Assembly (NCBI GenBank): GCA_023666425.1
Contig: JAMPCA010000001.1
Coordinates: forward strand, 951,329-1,015,328
DNA: 64,000 nt
Source of the DNA: Muribaculaceae bacterium
GTDB taxonomy: Bacteria; Bacillota; Clostridia; Lachnospirales; Lachnospiraceae
Direction: 5' to 3'
Within the stretch, counting starts at the first letter, position 1; each line of letters begins with the position of its first letter. The notes beneath the pieces were generated by a model that was given only the letters and a program-made list of their open reading frames with translations, was not told the origin of the DNA and searched no databases. Of this stretch, positions 18,292 to 27,407 are shown piece after piece. A program made the translations under genes and the position numbers.

Positions 18292-19281
18292 ATGAACAAA
18301 ACATCAAAGGCTCCAACCATGAAGGACGTCGCGCGCGAGGCGGGCGTCGCACTGGGCACGGTGTCCAAAGTGTTCAACGGTCTGCCCGTTGGGGAAAAAT
18401 ATAAAATCAGCGTGGAGCAGGCAGCTGAACGTCTGGGTTATCAGGTAAATCAATACGCGCGCACCCTGCGCACCAACAAAACCAACACGATTGCGCTCAT
18501 ACTCCCCGTGATCAACAATCCATTTTACGCCTCTCTGGCAGACAACTGCTGCGAGATTCTGCGCCAGCGGGGCTACCGTATGCTGATCGCCACTACCTTT
18601 TACGACCCGCAGACAGAGCAGCAATGTATGGACATGGTACAGCAGAACAAGGTCGATGGCATCATTGCCATTACCTACAATCCCAGCCTCGAAATCCGTG
18701 AGGATGTGCCATTTATTATCATAGACAGAAAGTTTGAATCGAATGTCCCCTGCGTTTCCTCGGACAATTTTTCCGGCGGAATGCTGGCGGCGCAGAAGCT
18801 CGTGGAAAACGGCTGCAAAAAGCTTCTCTTTCTCGGAGACTCCTCCAGCGTTCCCGGCGAGGCGGACAAGCGCGTGATGGGCTTTGAGACATACTGCAGG
18901 CAGAACCATGTTACATACGATATCGTGCGCACCTTTGACGATGAACTGTTTTCTTCTATATATGAATATATCGCGCAACATGCCGGGGACGGCGTTTTCC
19001 CCTTCGACGGGATTTTCTGTAATACGGACGTGCTCGCCTGCTGTGTGCGCGACGCCCTTGCCTCCCGCGGCATACTGGCTCCCGCCGACGTGCAGATCAT
19101 AGGATACGACGGAATCCAGAAGTTTGGAACAGACGAGTTTTACTGCTCCACCATCCGCCAGCCGATCCATGAAATGGCGGAAATGGCTATCAGCCTGCTG
19201 CTCTCTTCCGACCGCGGAAGCCTGCCGCCCCTTGTATGCCTCCCCGTGACTTACTGTTATGGCGGCACCACAAAATCTTAA
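18292..19281 (+). CDS. LacI family transcriptional regulator of the fructan locus
   Basis: 329 residues. The N-terminal helix-turn-helix is TMKDVAREAGVALGTVSKVF (about 9-28), followed by the hinge helix and a type I periplasmic-binding-like effector domain. The start at ATG 18292 is preferred over an in-frame GTG 15 nt upstream because GAGGA precedes it. It is divergent from the fructan operon, whose leader holds GAAACGTTTC operators, so it is most likely the fructan repressor; the effector would be a fructose-containing sugar or phosphate. It shares a transcript with the YesL-like gene. Confidence 0.92.
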   Translation: MNKTSKAPTMKDVAREAGVALGTVSKVFNGLPVGEKYKISVEQAAERLGYQVNQYARTLRTNKTNTIALILPVINNPFYASLADNCCEILRQRGYRMLIATTFYDPQTEQQCMDMVQQNKVDGIIAITYNPSLEIREDVPFIIIDRKFESNVPCVSSDNFSGGMLAAQKLVENGCKKLLFLGDSSSVPGEADKRVMGFETYCRQNHVTYDIVRTFDDELFSSIYEYIAQHAGDGVFPFDGIFCNTDVLACCVRDALASRGILAPADVQIIGYDGIQKFGTDEFYCSTIRQPIHEMAEMAISLLLSSDRGSLPPLVCLPVTYCYGGTTKS

Positions 19282-19296
19282 AAGGAGGAGTATTCC

Positions 19297-20064
19297 ATGG
19301 GTTTATTTATCCGCGACGATAATGAATATGATGAAAGCCGGCGTATGACCGGCTTTAACCGCTACAAGCAGCTGCTCTCTTTCTATGCCGGACACTGGAC
19401 GCTGCTCAACCTGATTGCAACTGTCAGCGCTATGCCGCTGGCCATATTCATCATATCTTCGATTCTGATGCAGAGTGTGCTGGTAATGATTCCCCTGTCT
19501 TTTTTGGGCGGGGTCATATTCGGTCCGTTTCTGTCCACACTCTTTGATTCCATCCAGCGGGCGCTGCGCGATGACACACAGCTCCGGTGGCGCAGCTACA
19601 GAAGGGCTCTCCGGCAGAATTCCCGCAGCAGCCTGATTCCCGGCGGGATTCTCGGTCTGATCACCGGCTCCTACAGCTTTATGTTCTACATGATGTACTG
19701 CTCCACGGTAAGACCATCCCTCCTGACGGTACTTCTTATCCTTTTTTCATTCATACTCGCGTACAGCGTTTTTATCCTCTTCTGGACACAATTCGTGCTT
19801 TTCCATCAGAGCCTGTCTGTGCGCCTGCGGAATATCATTCTTTTTACCTCGAAATATTTGTGGAAAATGCTGCTGATTTCTGTCCTTGCCATTGTATTTA
19901 TCGCAATTATTGTTCTGTTTGCGCCACTCACCCTGCTGGTGGTTCCATTTATCGGCTTCTGGTACATACTGTTTCTGAGCCAGTTTATCATCTACGACAG
20001 CTTAAATGAAGAGCTGAAAATTGAAGAACTGTATCAGGAATACCAGCAATCGCATCCCAGCTGA
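19297..20064 (+). CDS. YesL-like (DUF624-type) integral membrane protein
   Basis: 255 residues with about five to six hydrophobic spans (for example LTVLLILFSFILAYSVFILFW and MLLISVLAIVFIAIIVLFAP). The general pattern of an N-terminal span, a short RALRDD-type loop and several C-terminal spans resembles YesL proteins, which often accompany LplABC-type sugar importers. Their function is unknown. It starts 16 nt after the LacI stop with AAAGGAGGAG ahead of the ATG, so it should be co-regulated with the regulator. Confidence 0.6.
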   Translation: MGLFIRDDNEYDESRRMTGFNRYKQLLSFYAGHWTLLNLIATVSAMPLAIFIISSILMQSVLVMIPLSFLGGVIFGPFLSTLFDSIQRALRDDTQLRWRSYRRALRQNSRSSLIPGGILGLITGSYSFMFYMMYCSTVRPSLLTVLLILFSFILAYSVFILFWTQFVLFHQSLSVRLRNIILFTSKYLWKMLLISVLAIVFIAIIVLFAPLTLLVVPFIGFWYILFLSQFIIYDSLNEELKIEELYQEYQQSHPS

Positions 20065-20128
20065 TGCAATATGCTCTATGCTCTAATTACATAAATGCAA
20101 TACCTCTCTGCTATATTGAAGCTTCCAG

Positions 20129-20524
20129 CTACATCTTATTCTCCAAATAAGTATTTACTGTACGGACAAAATCATGTGCATGCTCTAATTGCATCTCCGA
20201 ATCCTCCCTCGATGCAATAAAAAAATCCGAATAATCGCTCTTTTCCCTAATACGATAGGCACTGTCAATGATCTTATACAGGCCACGCTCAAATTCACCC
20301 TTATGTATATAAAACTGATTAAAATGTGCAATAACTGAGCTATGCTTCGACGCGTCGAAATTATCCAATATATTCACCGCGCGTATCGCATGAAAGATTG
20401 CATAATAGGAGCGGTTGATTGCCGCTTTATAAAGTCCTGCCTGATGATTCGTCTCTGCAGCAAGCAAATCCTCGTTTGCACGCTCCAGCCTATACCGGGA
20501 TAGCGTCTTAATATCAAGCGGCAT
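20129..20524 (-). CDS. HEPN domain toxin (HepT-like)
   Basis: 131-residue all-helical HEPN protein. The catalytic RX4-6H motif of HEPN RNases appears as NRSYYAIFHAIRA near residue 52. The start at ATG 20524 has AAGGAG about 10 nt ahead and overlaps the end of the nucleotidyltransferase gene by 11 nt. HEPN toxins cut RNA, and in the HepT/MntA pair the MNT partner blocks the toxin by adding AMP residues to a Tyr near the motif. Base composition is more AT-rich than the genes around it, which is common for mobile toxin-antitoxin pairs. Confidence 0.85.
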   Translation of the reverse strand: MPLDIKTLSRYRLERANEDLLAAETNHQAGLYKAAINRSYYAIFHAIRAVNILDNFDASKHSSVIAHFNQFYIHKGEFERGLYKIIDSAYRIREKSDYSDFFIASREDSEMQLEHAHDFVRTVNTYLENKM

Positions 20525-20864
20525 ACAGTATGACTCCTTCCTTTGATACATTTCTATAGAACGGAGAGAGCTCCCTCCATTGCTCATATTCCTGATAACT
20601 TACATCCACAATTGAAAATACCTTTAAATATCGCAGGGAAAAATCTGTAGAAACCTCATTTAGTCTGTCATCATACCAGTGCAACTCTTCATTATCTCCG
20701 TCAATCAAAACCATAATATCAATGTCCGAATCGTCTGTCTGTGTCCCCCTTGCAACGGAGCCATACAACACAACCTCCTTTAGCTTGTCTCCATATATAT
20801 GCCGCAGGGATTCTGCTAATTCTATTAACATTTTCTTTATATTGTCGTCTTTGATTTTTTCCAT
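20514..20864 (-). CDS. MNT-type nucleotidyltransferase antitoxin (MntA-like)
   Basis: 116-residue minimal nucleotidyltransferase. The motif LYGSVARGTQTDDSDIDIMV gives the GSx10DxD active site. The start at ATG 20864 (MEKIKDD) is chosen because GAGGGGAG is 9-10 nt ahead; earlier ATGs at 20873 and 20909 are less well placed. It precedes and overlaps the HEPN gene, the normal antitoxin-first order for this type. Confidence 0.87.
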   Translation of the reverse strand: MEKIKDDNIKKMLIELAESLRHIYGDKLKEVVLYGSVARGTQTDDSDIDIMVLIDGDNEELHWYDDRLNEVSTDFSLRYLKVFSIVDVSYQEYEQWRELSPFYRNVSKEGVILYAA

Positions 20865-21034
20865 CTGTTTCATCTCCCCTCGCACACATTGAACGCAAAA
20901 TCCTTTCATTAACTATAGGTATTTTACCCCAGAATAAAACAATGTACAACTCAAACGCGGAAAAATTTGTTTATTTTTCGTATAAAAACATGCTGCGAAA
21001 TGGAATTCTGTGAATGCTTTACTTTTCCCAAATA

Positions 21035-23131
21035 CTATATCTCAAATCTATCAATAAAGCGGTCAAGCTCTCCCGCATCCTCGCGCAGCACCTCCACCTC
21101 ATCCTTTAGTTTTTCAAATACGCCCACCTGCTCGTTTAAGGTTGCTGTAACCACCTCTGTAGACGCCATGACCTGCTCGGACACGGCCGAAATATCATGT
21201 ATCGCATTCTGCACAGTCTCCTCCTCTCTGGACACCTGCTCCAAATGCTCTGTTACGGTACGGATTCCGTCTACCAGCTCGCCGACACAGTCACGGATTC
21301 TGCCAAATACGTTCACCGTCTCGCTGAGTGCCTGCGCCTGATCGTTGATCATGTTCTCTGCCCTCTTGGCAGATTCCGTGGTCTGATTCATCGTGCTCCC
21401 GATATTCTCTACGATGTTGCTGATTTCATCTCCGGATTCCTTCGACTGGTCCGCAAGCTTGCGGATCTCCTCCGCAACAACTGCAAAGCCCTTTCCGGAG
21501 TCTCCAGCCCTTGCCGCTTCAATGGAAGCATTTAACGACAGCAGATTGGTCTGCTCCGCAATGTTTTTGATGACCTCCACGAAACTCTTAATCTCCTCCG
21601 AGCTCTTCTGTACTTTGTCAATATCATCGACCAGCACCTTCGTAAGCGATACTGTGGTGTCTGATTTTTCACCCAGATCCTCCACGATCACCTTCCCCTG
21701 CTCTACCGCCTCAATGGCCTTGTCAACCGTGCTTGTCATTCCCTTTGTCCGGTCCGTAACGGCATTGATGTTCTCGGAAAACGACAGCATTCTCTCGTTG
21801 CTGCTCTCGACATTCTGCGCCTGCCCCTGCATCCCCAGCGCGACTTCGTCCATTGTCCTTGAGATATCCTGCACAGAGACATTTATCGACGCCGTCTTGT
21901 CCGACACATTTGAAGCCAGATCGTTCACCTGCGTGCCAAAACGCTTCATATCACGCATGAGAAAACGCATACTGTCAATGGTAGAGTTCAGCGCCGACAC
22001 AAGAATCTTAAACTCATCCTTCCTTCCGGTGCTGAATTTTCTGGACAGATCGCCCTCTGCAACCGCAGACAGCCCCGTCTCCATAGACTTCACTGTCCGG
22101 CTGATTCCGGTGGATATCACGCCTCCAATCGCCATTGCAGCCGTCGCCGCAAGAATCACCAGAATGACTGTTATGTACTTAATACTCCCCACCTGCTCCA
22201 AAAGAATGGATTTCGGAATCAGAGCGCAGATCATCATTCCGGTCTGCCCTACCGGGGCATATATGTATACATAGTCTTTTCCGTTTTGCCGGACATTCCG
22301 GCTGCCACTCTCTCCACCGGCTCTCGAGGCCTCAAAAAACTCATTTCCCAGAAAATAGGTTTCTGCGCTTTCCTCTTCCCCCTGAACGGAAGCAATCTCC
22401 CTGCCATCTGCGGTTATAAGCGCGCGGACGCTTCCATCGCCAAAATTCATCCGCGCAAGGGCGTCCAGCATGACCGACATATCAATGTCCATCACCACGA
22501 CACTGTTATTTTTCGTAACCTTTTGATAAAAAGCGACCGCATACTGTTCGGGACTGCAATCCATATTATCGTCCAGATAGCTGTGATATCCCAGCCAGCC
22601 GCTCCTGACCGTGGGATTCTCTGTAAAATAAACGCCCTCTGCGGTAGCCTGAAAATCCTCGTAGGGATTCTTTGTCATATAGCCCGACAGCGTAGACAAA
22701 GACTCGCCGTTTTCTGGTATGACCGAGCAGCTGAACACATATTTGTTGGTCGATCTCGTATTGCTTATAATATTTTTCGCGTTGCGAAGGGCAGCGACAG
22801 AATTCGAATTATTGCTCTTATAATATTTATCGTAGTAATCTCCCACATCGCTGTTCGTGACCATCTCAAGCCCTTTCGTTGAAATCGAATCACAGATCAG
22901 ATTGCTGTAATCCGCCACTGCCAGCACAGTGGACAGGGCGGACTCCTCATATTTCGTCATAATGCCGGATGCGGCCTTGTTATAGGAAACAACACCGAGA
23001 ACCACCATCATCGCAACCGGCGCCAGAAAAGCTGCCAGAAGCGTCTGCATAATGCTCCGTCCGTTTTTACCTCCCGCTCTCTTTTTACCCCTCTTCTTTT
23101 CCGATACCGCTTTTTTCGCCTTTTTCCCCAT
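21035..23131 (-). CDS. Methyl-accepting chemotaxis protein with periplasmic Cache-type sensor
   Basis: 698 residues: a basic cytoplasmic tail, TM1 (about 30-50), an extracellular dCache-like domain (about 55-310), TM2 (about 318-340), HAMP (about 340-395) and a long signalling coiled coil. The conserved tip is [20 protein letters not shown] at about 515-535. It would pass ligand binding to CheA/CheW. The promoter region carries the same LacI-type operators as the fructan operon, so its attractant may be a fructan product. It is a single gene, separate from the HEPN/MNT pair downstream. Confidence 0.94.
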   Translation of the reverse strand: MGKKAKKAVSEKKRGKKRAGGKNGRSIMQTLLAAFLAPVAMMVVLGVVSYNKAASGIMTKYEESALSTVLAVADYSNLICDSISTKGLEMVTNSDVGDYYDKYYKSNNSNSVAALRNAKNIISNTRSTNKYVFSCSVIPENGESLSTLSGYMTKNPYEDFQATAEGVYFTENPTVRSGWLGYHSYLDDNMDCSPEQYAVAFYQKVTKNNSVVVMDIDMSVMLDALARMNFGDGSVRALITADGREIASVQGEEESAETYFLGNEFFEASRAGGESGSRNVRQNGKDYVYIYAPVGQTGMMICALIPKSILLEQVGSIKYITVILVILAATAAMAIGGVISTGISRTVKSMETGLSAVAEGDLSRKFSTGRKDEFKILVSALNSTIDSMRFLMRDMKRFGTQVNDLASNVSDKTASINVSVQDISRTMDEVALGMQGQAQNVESSNERMLSFSENINAVTDRTKGMTSTVDKAIEAVEQGKVIVEDLGEKSDTTVSLTKVLVDDIDKVQKSSEEIKSFVEVIKNIAEQTNLLSLNASIEAARAGDSGKGFAVVAEEIRKLADQSKESGDEISNIVENIGSTMNQTTESAKRAENMINDQAQALSETVNVFGRIRDCVGELVDGIRTVTEHLEQVSREEETVQNAIHDISAVSEQVMASTEVVTATLNEQVGVFEKLKDEVEVLREDAGELDRFIDRFEI

Positions 23132-23170
23132 ACTTATCCCTTTCTCCGCTTGGTTTTCAGCTTTGTTTAT

Positions 23171-23183
23171 TGAAACGATTCAC
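23171..23183. promoter_or_regulatory. LacI-type operator in the chemoreceptor leader
   Basis: TGAAACGATTCAC lies about 45 nt ahead of the chemoreceptor start. It matches operator 1 of the fructan operon in its two half-sites and in its position close to the gene. Confidence 0.6.
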
Positions 23184-23228
23184 TTTTTATTTTACAATGC
23201 ATTTCGCCTATATTCTATCGCTTTGTTT

Positions 23229-23275
23229 GTGAAACGTTATATTATAAAAGTACACCTATCTTGCCGTCATGTCAA
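23229..23275 (-). promoter_or_regulatory. Chemoreceptor promoter with LacI-type operator
   Basis: On the minus strand TTGACA (23270-23275) is 17 nt from TACTTT (23247-23252), followed by TATAATATAAC. The operator GTGAAACGTTAT (23229-23240 on the plus strand) lies right after the start point. Element types, order and spacing copy those of the fructan operon promoter. Confidence 0.65.
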
Positions 23276-23366
23276 CCATACTTTTGGCAAATTTCATTTT
23301 TTGCCGTCAACAGAAGATATTTCCAGACCAAAAACAAAAGGGATTTCTTTGAGAACCCATAAGAAA

Positions 23367-23390
23367 AAGGGGGCAAAAGAATGCCCCCTT
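23367..23390 (-). terminator. Terminator after the DUF1653 gene
   Basis: AAGGGGGCA / TGCCCCCTT arms with a 6-nt loop, followed on the minus strand by a T-rich stretch. It ends the sulfite-reductase/DUF1653 gene run. Confidence 0.8.
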
Positions 23391-23408
23391 AAAACAGACC
23401 AGATGTTC

Positions 23409-23888
23409 TCACCGCAGCCGGTTCGCAAATTCATACTGCTGCCTCGTGCGGATCACATATTTTAAATCATCATAACGCTTGTTCAGTTCCCCCTCGGGAA
23501 TCACGGTATCCATCACCACCGCCATCGTGTCGATCATACTGTCCGTGATATCGTCCCGCATGGAAACCAGAATATTGTAACGCTCCTCGAAGCTGTCCGT
23601 CTCGAGAAATTCCATGAGCTTCGGGTCAAGAGGGGATTCCTCCTGCGCATCTTCCGGCTTTTCCACGCGCTCAAAGCGGTGTTTCTGCGCTGCATCGGGG
23701 TATTTCTCACGATCCACCTCGCTCACAAACATCGCAAGCGGTCTTGCATAGGTGGCATAGTCCCCGTACATCGCCTGGTAAATCACCAGCTCCTCCCCGG
23801 TCTCCGAATGCTCGGCGATGGTTATGATCTGATACAATTTATCTTTAAAATGCCGGTAAAACTCGCCCGGCACAGGTCTTCGTTCCAT
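23409..23888 (-). CDS. DUF1653 domain protein
   Basis: 159 residues. The N-terminal 75 residues match the DUF1653 pattern: [15 protein letters not shown], then [11 protein letters not shown] and the [11 protein letters not shown] segment. The C-terminal half is helical and specific to this group. The start at ATG 23888 has AAGGAAGG 8 nt ahead; an ATG seven codons earlier lacks a clear site. Function is unknown. It is the last gene in a run of four same-strand genes behind sulfite/nitrite reductase. Confidence 0.8.
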   Translation of the reverse strand: MERRPVPGEFYRHFKDKLYQIITIAEHSETGEELVIYQAMYGDYATYARPLAMFVSEVDREKYPDAAQKHRFERVEKPEDAQEESPLDPKLMEFLETDSFEERYNILVSMRDDITDSMIDTMAVVMDTVIPEGELNKRYDDLKYVIRTRQQYEFANRLR

Positions 23889-23924
23889 CTGCTGTCCTTC
23901 CTTCTTCATATTATGTAGACTCTT

Positions 23925-24416
23925 CTATCCGGGGAGCTTCATGGACATAAGAAAATCCTGCGCCTCTCCGATAAAATCCCTCTCAAAGCTTAAATTGCCG
24001 TCATACCCCTTGATCATCAGATCCTCGACAGAGCCGAGAAAACTCTCCTCCTCATGCATAAGCGGCTGCTCCCACGCAGGAGACACACGCTCAGAATGCC
24101 CATGCTCCCGCTCCATCGACTCCAGCGTTTCGTCCTTTTTCGCATATCGCTGGGAATTCGCCTTCGCCCGCTCCACGATGCTCTGCTGCCCTTCCTTTTT
24201 CCTGCGGAACTCTTCCAGTCTCGCCCTGTCCGCATCCGTCATGGTGCGCCCCTGACTGCCCTGCGCTCTGTTCTGCAGCGGCATACTCTGCGCTCTGTTC
24301 TGCGGCGGCACACTCTGCGGCCTCTGCTTCTTATCCTTCTTTCCCGTCCGGTTTGCCCCCATCATTATGATTGCCATAATGATAAAAAACCATACGATAA
24401 ATCCAAACGTTGTCAT
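23925..24416 (-). CDS. Unknown membrane-anchored protein
   Basis: 163 residues. One N-terminal membrane span (FGFIVWFFIIMAIIMMG) is followed by a basic, Gln/Asn/Pro-rich linker with a short repeat (QNRAQ occurs twice) and a charged helical C-terminal half. The start at ATG 24416 has GAGGTAGAAAG ahead and falls five nt after the preceding stop. I do not recognise a family. It looks like a membrane-tethered cytoplasmic protein that works with the unknown helical protein encoded just upstream. Confidence 0.65.
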   Translation of the reverse strand: MTTFGFIVWFFIIMAIIMMGANRTGKKDKKQRPQSVPPQNRAQSMPLQNRAQGSQGRTMTDADRARLEEFRRKKEGQQSIVERAKANSQRYAKKDETLESMEREHGHSERVSPAWEQPLMHEEESFLGSVEDLMIKGYDGNLSFERDFIGEAQDFLMSMKLPG

Positions 24417-24421
24417 TCTTT

Positions 24422-25174
24422 CTACCTCAACAATTCCCCAATCAGCCACCCGGCTCTCTCTACCGCCGGCCTCTGCTCCCCGGGGCGGTTCCAGAGTATC
24501 CCCAGAAGCTCCGCCTCATTGCGGCTTTTTCTGTCATTGCGCATGAGAAGCGCGTCCATCCGGCTGTCCGCCAGCGGAATCGCAATCAGAAGAAGCTCTT
24601 CGATGGGTGCGTAAAACTCCTCCTTATACACCTGTGCAATCCGCGCAAGTCTCTCCGCCGGAGGCAGATCTACCAGTTCCTTATCGGTGTGGGACTGATA
24701 GAAAAAGCACAAAGGCACCATCTCCGGCTTATCCTTGAGCAGATTCTCCTTGAGGAGCGAGAGAAGATTTTCAATCTCGCTCTGCAGAATCAGACGCTGT
24801 TCCGGCTCCTCCAGCGCCTTTGTCCCCATCTTCAAAATACTCTCGTAAGTGGAGTGGAACTCCTTATCCTCCCTGCTGATGATAAACTCGTTGGCAAAGC
24901 CTCCCTGCAGCCGTTTCAGCTCCTTTAAGGCCTCTGTAAAAGCTTTTTGCCCCTCTTTATCTATCTCTCCCTCCTGCACAAGCAGCTTATCCATGCGCTG
25001 CGCCAGCTCCTCCACCCTGAGCGTGGAGGTTCTCGCCCGCTGGTACTGCTCTTTCACCTGCGGAAACTGTTTGATAAAATGATCGTATTTCTTCTGCCAC
25101 AGCTTCAGCTTTCCCCTGTCACAGTCCGTCGCCAAAAGCGCCTCCCGGACTACCCGCATCTCATCTTTTCCCAT
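24422..25174 (-). CDS. Unknown helical cytoplasmic protein
   Basis: 250 residues, almost entirely predicted helix with heptad-like stretches around residues 30-100 (KQFPQVKEQYQRARTSTLRV and onward). No signal peptide, membrane span or catalytic motif is visible. It starts 7 nt after the sulfite/nitrite reductase stop and ends 5 nt before the membrane-anchored protein, so the three genes are very probably one transcript. Function is not known. Confidence 0.65.
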   Translation of the reverse strand: MGKDEMRVVREALLATDCDRGKLKLWQKKYDHFIKQFPQVKEQYQRARTSTLRVEELAQRMDKLLVQEGEIDKEGQKAFTEALKELKRLQGGFANEFIISREDKEFHSTYESILKMGTKALEEPEQRLILQSEIENLLSLLKENLLKDKPEMVPLCFFYQSHTDKELVDLPPAERLARIAQVYKEEFYAPIEELLLIAIPLADSRMDALLMRNDRKSRNEAELLGILWNRPGEQRPAVERAGWLIGELLR

Positions 25175-25181
25175 AACCTGT

Positions 25182-26717
25182 CTACCTCGTATATTTCTCT
25201 ACCAGCTCCTGCATCTGTTTCCTGTTTCTCTTTATCCATTCCGCATAAACGGTCTTTTCCTGCTCGATTTTATGCCCCAGTTCAATCAAAAATCCCGGCA
25301 GATCCTCCGCCGCGATGGCCGCTCCCGCCTCAGCGATAACCTCCTGCCCCTGCAGGGGACAGCCGCCCACGCTGACTGCAAAGGCGGGCTTTGGCCCCTG
25401 CGGCGACTGCTTCACGGCTCCGCGGAAACCAATCTCTCCAATCTGGTGCGCCGAGCAGGAGGAAGGACAGCCGCTGATATGGATCTGCGGCAATACGCCG
25501 TCCGCAAAATTCTCCTTACGAATCTCCTCCACCAGCGTTTTCAGCATACCGCTGGAATCTCCCACACCCACCTGACAGATCGTGCTGCCCACGCAGGCCA
25601 CGGAAGTCTCAAACAGACTGCGCGCACCGTCCTCTGTCAGCGCCAGAAGCTTTTTTGCCTCCTCTGCGGTACAGTTGATGATATACAGTCCCTCTTCCGG
25701 GGTCAGGCGCAGCTCCACCTGCTCCATATCCGCAATGACGCCACAGAGCGCCTTTGCCTTTTCAGGTGGAAGAAAGCCTCCGATGGGCTGGTAAAACACT
25801 GCGTAAAGTCCCGCCTGCTTCTGGGGCACTATACGGCGGTCCCTGAGCACATCCTTTGTGGCCGTCTTCTCAACAGCCACAGGCTCCACCGTAATGTCCA
25901 GCTTTTCCTCCGCAAGCACCTTTGCCAGCTTTTCCTGATAGGCCTTCACAAAGCCCTCCGTCCCAAGCGTCTCCTGCATAAACCGGGTTCTCGCCCGCCC
26001 CCGGTTCTCGTAATTGCCGTAGGTCACAAAGGTGTCTACCATAGCCTTTGCATAGTAGAGGATCTTCTCCCCCGGCACATGCTCCGCCACCTTTGCGCCG
26101 AGAGCCGGGCGGTTCCCCAGACCTCCCGCCGCGTACACGTCAAATGTCTTGTCCTGTCTGGCCACAAAACCGAGATCCCGGAAGGTGGCGTGCGTCTCGT
26201 TCTTCGGGGAATTGGAAAAGCAGACCTTGAGCTTTCTCGGAAACTTCACTGCCCGTATAAACTGCATGAGGTACTCTCCCATCGCCTCCGCATAAGGCAT
26301 TACGTCAAAATACTCCCCCGTCTCCACGCCGGAAAGGGGAGATGCCATGACGTTTCGCGGAAAATCTCCTCCGCCTCCCCTGGATATCATGCCTGCATTC
26401 CATGCCGCCTCCATCAGTTCGCAGAGATCCTCCGCCTCTAAGTCATGGAGCTGAACGGACTGGCAGGTGGTCAGTTTGATTCTGTCAATCCCATACTTCT
26501 CCACCGCATCCGCGATAAACTTAAGCCGCTCCTTCGTAAGCCTGCCCCCGGCCATCCGGAGGCGCAGCATGTGCTTTTTACCGCCCCGCTGTGCGTAACT
26601 GCCAAAACCGCCGGAAAAGCCCTTGTACTCCGGCACTTTCAGCTCCCCTCTGTGAAACTGCATCGTCTTATCCCGAAATTCCGCAAGATCCGGCAAAAAT
26701 TCCTGTAAATAATCCAT
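25182..26717 (-). CDS. Siroheme-[4Fe-4S] nitrite/sulfite reductase
   Basis: 511-residue ferredoxin-dependent type reductase made of two ferrodoxin-like half domains and two siroheme/cluster halves. The cluster ligands are plain: C-x5-C in ACVGSTICQVG and C-x3-C in SGCPSSCSAHQ near residues 375-425. The first half has the RLRMAGG and TTCQSVQLHDL segments typical of the family. Six-electron reduction of sulfite to sulfide or nitrite to ammonia is expected; sequence alone does not tell which. It heads the gene run down to the DUF1653 gene. Confidence 0.9.
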   Translation of the reverse strand: MDYLQEFLPDLAEFRDKTMQFHRGELKVPEYKGFSGGFGSYAQRGGKKHMLRLRMAGGRLTKERLKFIADAVEKYGIDRIKLTTCQSVQLHDLEAEDLCELMEAAWNAGMISRGGGGDFPRNVMASPLSGVETGEYFDVMPYAEAMGEYLMQFIRAVKFPRKLKVCFSNSPKNETHATFRDLGFVARQDKTFDVYAAGGLGNRPALGAKVAEHVPGEKILYYAKAMVDTFVTYGNYENRGRARTRFMQETLGTEGFVKAYQEKLAKVLAEEKLDITVEPVAVEKTATKDVLRDRRIVPQKQAGLYAVFYQPIGGFLPPEKAKALCGVIADMEQVELRLTPEEGLYIINCTAEEAKKLLALTEDGARSLFETSVACVGSTICQVGVGDSSGMLKTLVEEIRKENFADGVLPQIHISGCPSSCSAHQIGEIGFRGAVKQSPQGPKPAFAVSVGGCPLQGQEVIAEAGAAIAAEDLPGFLIELGHKIEQEKTVYAEWIKRNRKQMQELVEKYTR

Positions 26718-26811
26718 CGCCCTTCTGCCTCCCTGTTCATATTGCCGTCAGAACACGCCATATCCCTATTATATATGAATTATCCATAAATATCCACATA
26801 AAAATAATATG

Positions 26812-26999
26812 CATACGGAAATAACGCCCATGGAAATCAACTTTGAACATTTGAGAATGACTGACGGTGCATAAAGTTTCCAAGCTATCGGTTTCGTCAA
26901 ATGGATTTTCCTTCACAAAGATAGCTTTGGAATCTTTTGCGCCGCCAGCCATTTCCAAATACCTGGAATAGATTTCCATGGGCGCTATTTCCGTGTATG
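26812..26999. repeat. 188-bp fold-back (inverted repeat) element
   Basis: Two arms of about 78-80 nt (26812-26889 and 26920-26999) are roughly three-quarters identical as inverted copies around a 30-nt centre. The outer 27 bases are nearly perfect (CATAC, GGAAATA, CGCCCATGGAAATC). Both arms open a reading frame ATG-GAA-ATC, and the two short translations resemble each other (MEI....L.M..GA). The element fills most of the gene-free stretch 26718-27101. No clear target-site duplication is seen. It may be a MITE-like element or an inverted duplication of a gene fragment. Confidence 0.7.
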
Positions 27000-27101
27000 T
27001 AACGCGCCTTTATTTTGCAGATTGCCAAAAGCGGGCGGACATGCTACTATATCAGCAGAAAACCATCTTTTCATGGAAACCCGCACGGGCAGGAGGAGCA
27101 A

Positions 27102-27401
27102 ATGCTGACATACGACGACGCACTGAATCTGAATTATTATAAAAAAGCCCAGTTCACCGGCTGGATCAATGGAATGCGCTTTCTGATCCGGCGCGAAGCG
27201 CCCGAGGATACGGAGGCCATTTTCCACGCATGGGTCTGGCCGGGCCCCTTCATCTTTGATCTGACTCCCGATGAGAAAAAAACAGACTTCACAGCCCCCT
27301 TTTCCAATGAAGGGAAGCAGGAAGTCGTAGACTGGATCAACGGGGAATACGAAGCCCACCCCGAGCGGTGGAGCCATGAGAAAAAGCCTTTATATGAATA
27401 G
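27102..27401 (+). CDS. Conserved-looking small protein of unknown function
   Basis: 99 residues starting at ATG 27102, with AGGAGGAG 4-5 nt ahead; an upstream in-frame ATG would need a weak site. The protein is soluble, rich in Trp and Phe (GWINGMRF, HAWVWPGPFIFD), and acidic in the middle. No family motif is recognised. It lies alone between the fold-back element and the convergent Opp operon. Confidence 0.6.
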   Translation: MLTYDDALNLNYYKKAQFTGWINGMRFLIRREAPEDTEAIFHAWVWPGPFIFDLTPDEKKTDFTAPFSNEGKQEVVDWINGEYEAHPERWSHEKKPLYE

Positions 27402-27407
27402 CATTTC

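Noticed and set aside
25272-26441. 389-codon open frame on the plus strand
   Set aside because: Antisense to the siroheme reductase; no ribosome site and no family pattern.
26737-26979. 80-codon minus-strand frame
   Set aside because: Its first third is one arm of the fold-back element, the ribosome site is poor and the C-terminal part looks random. Kept only as part of the repeat.
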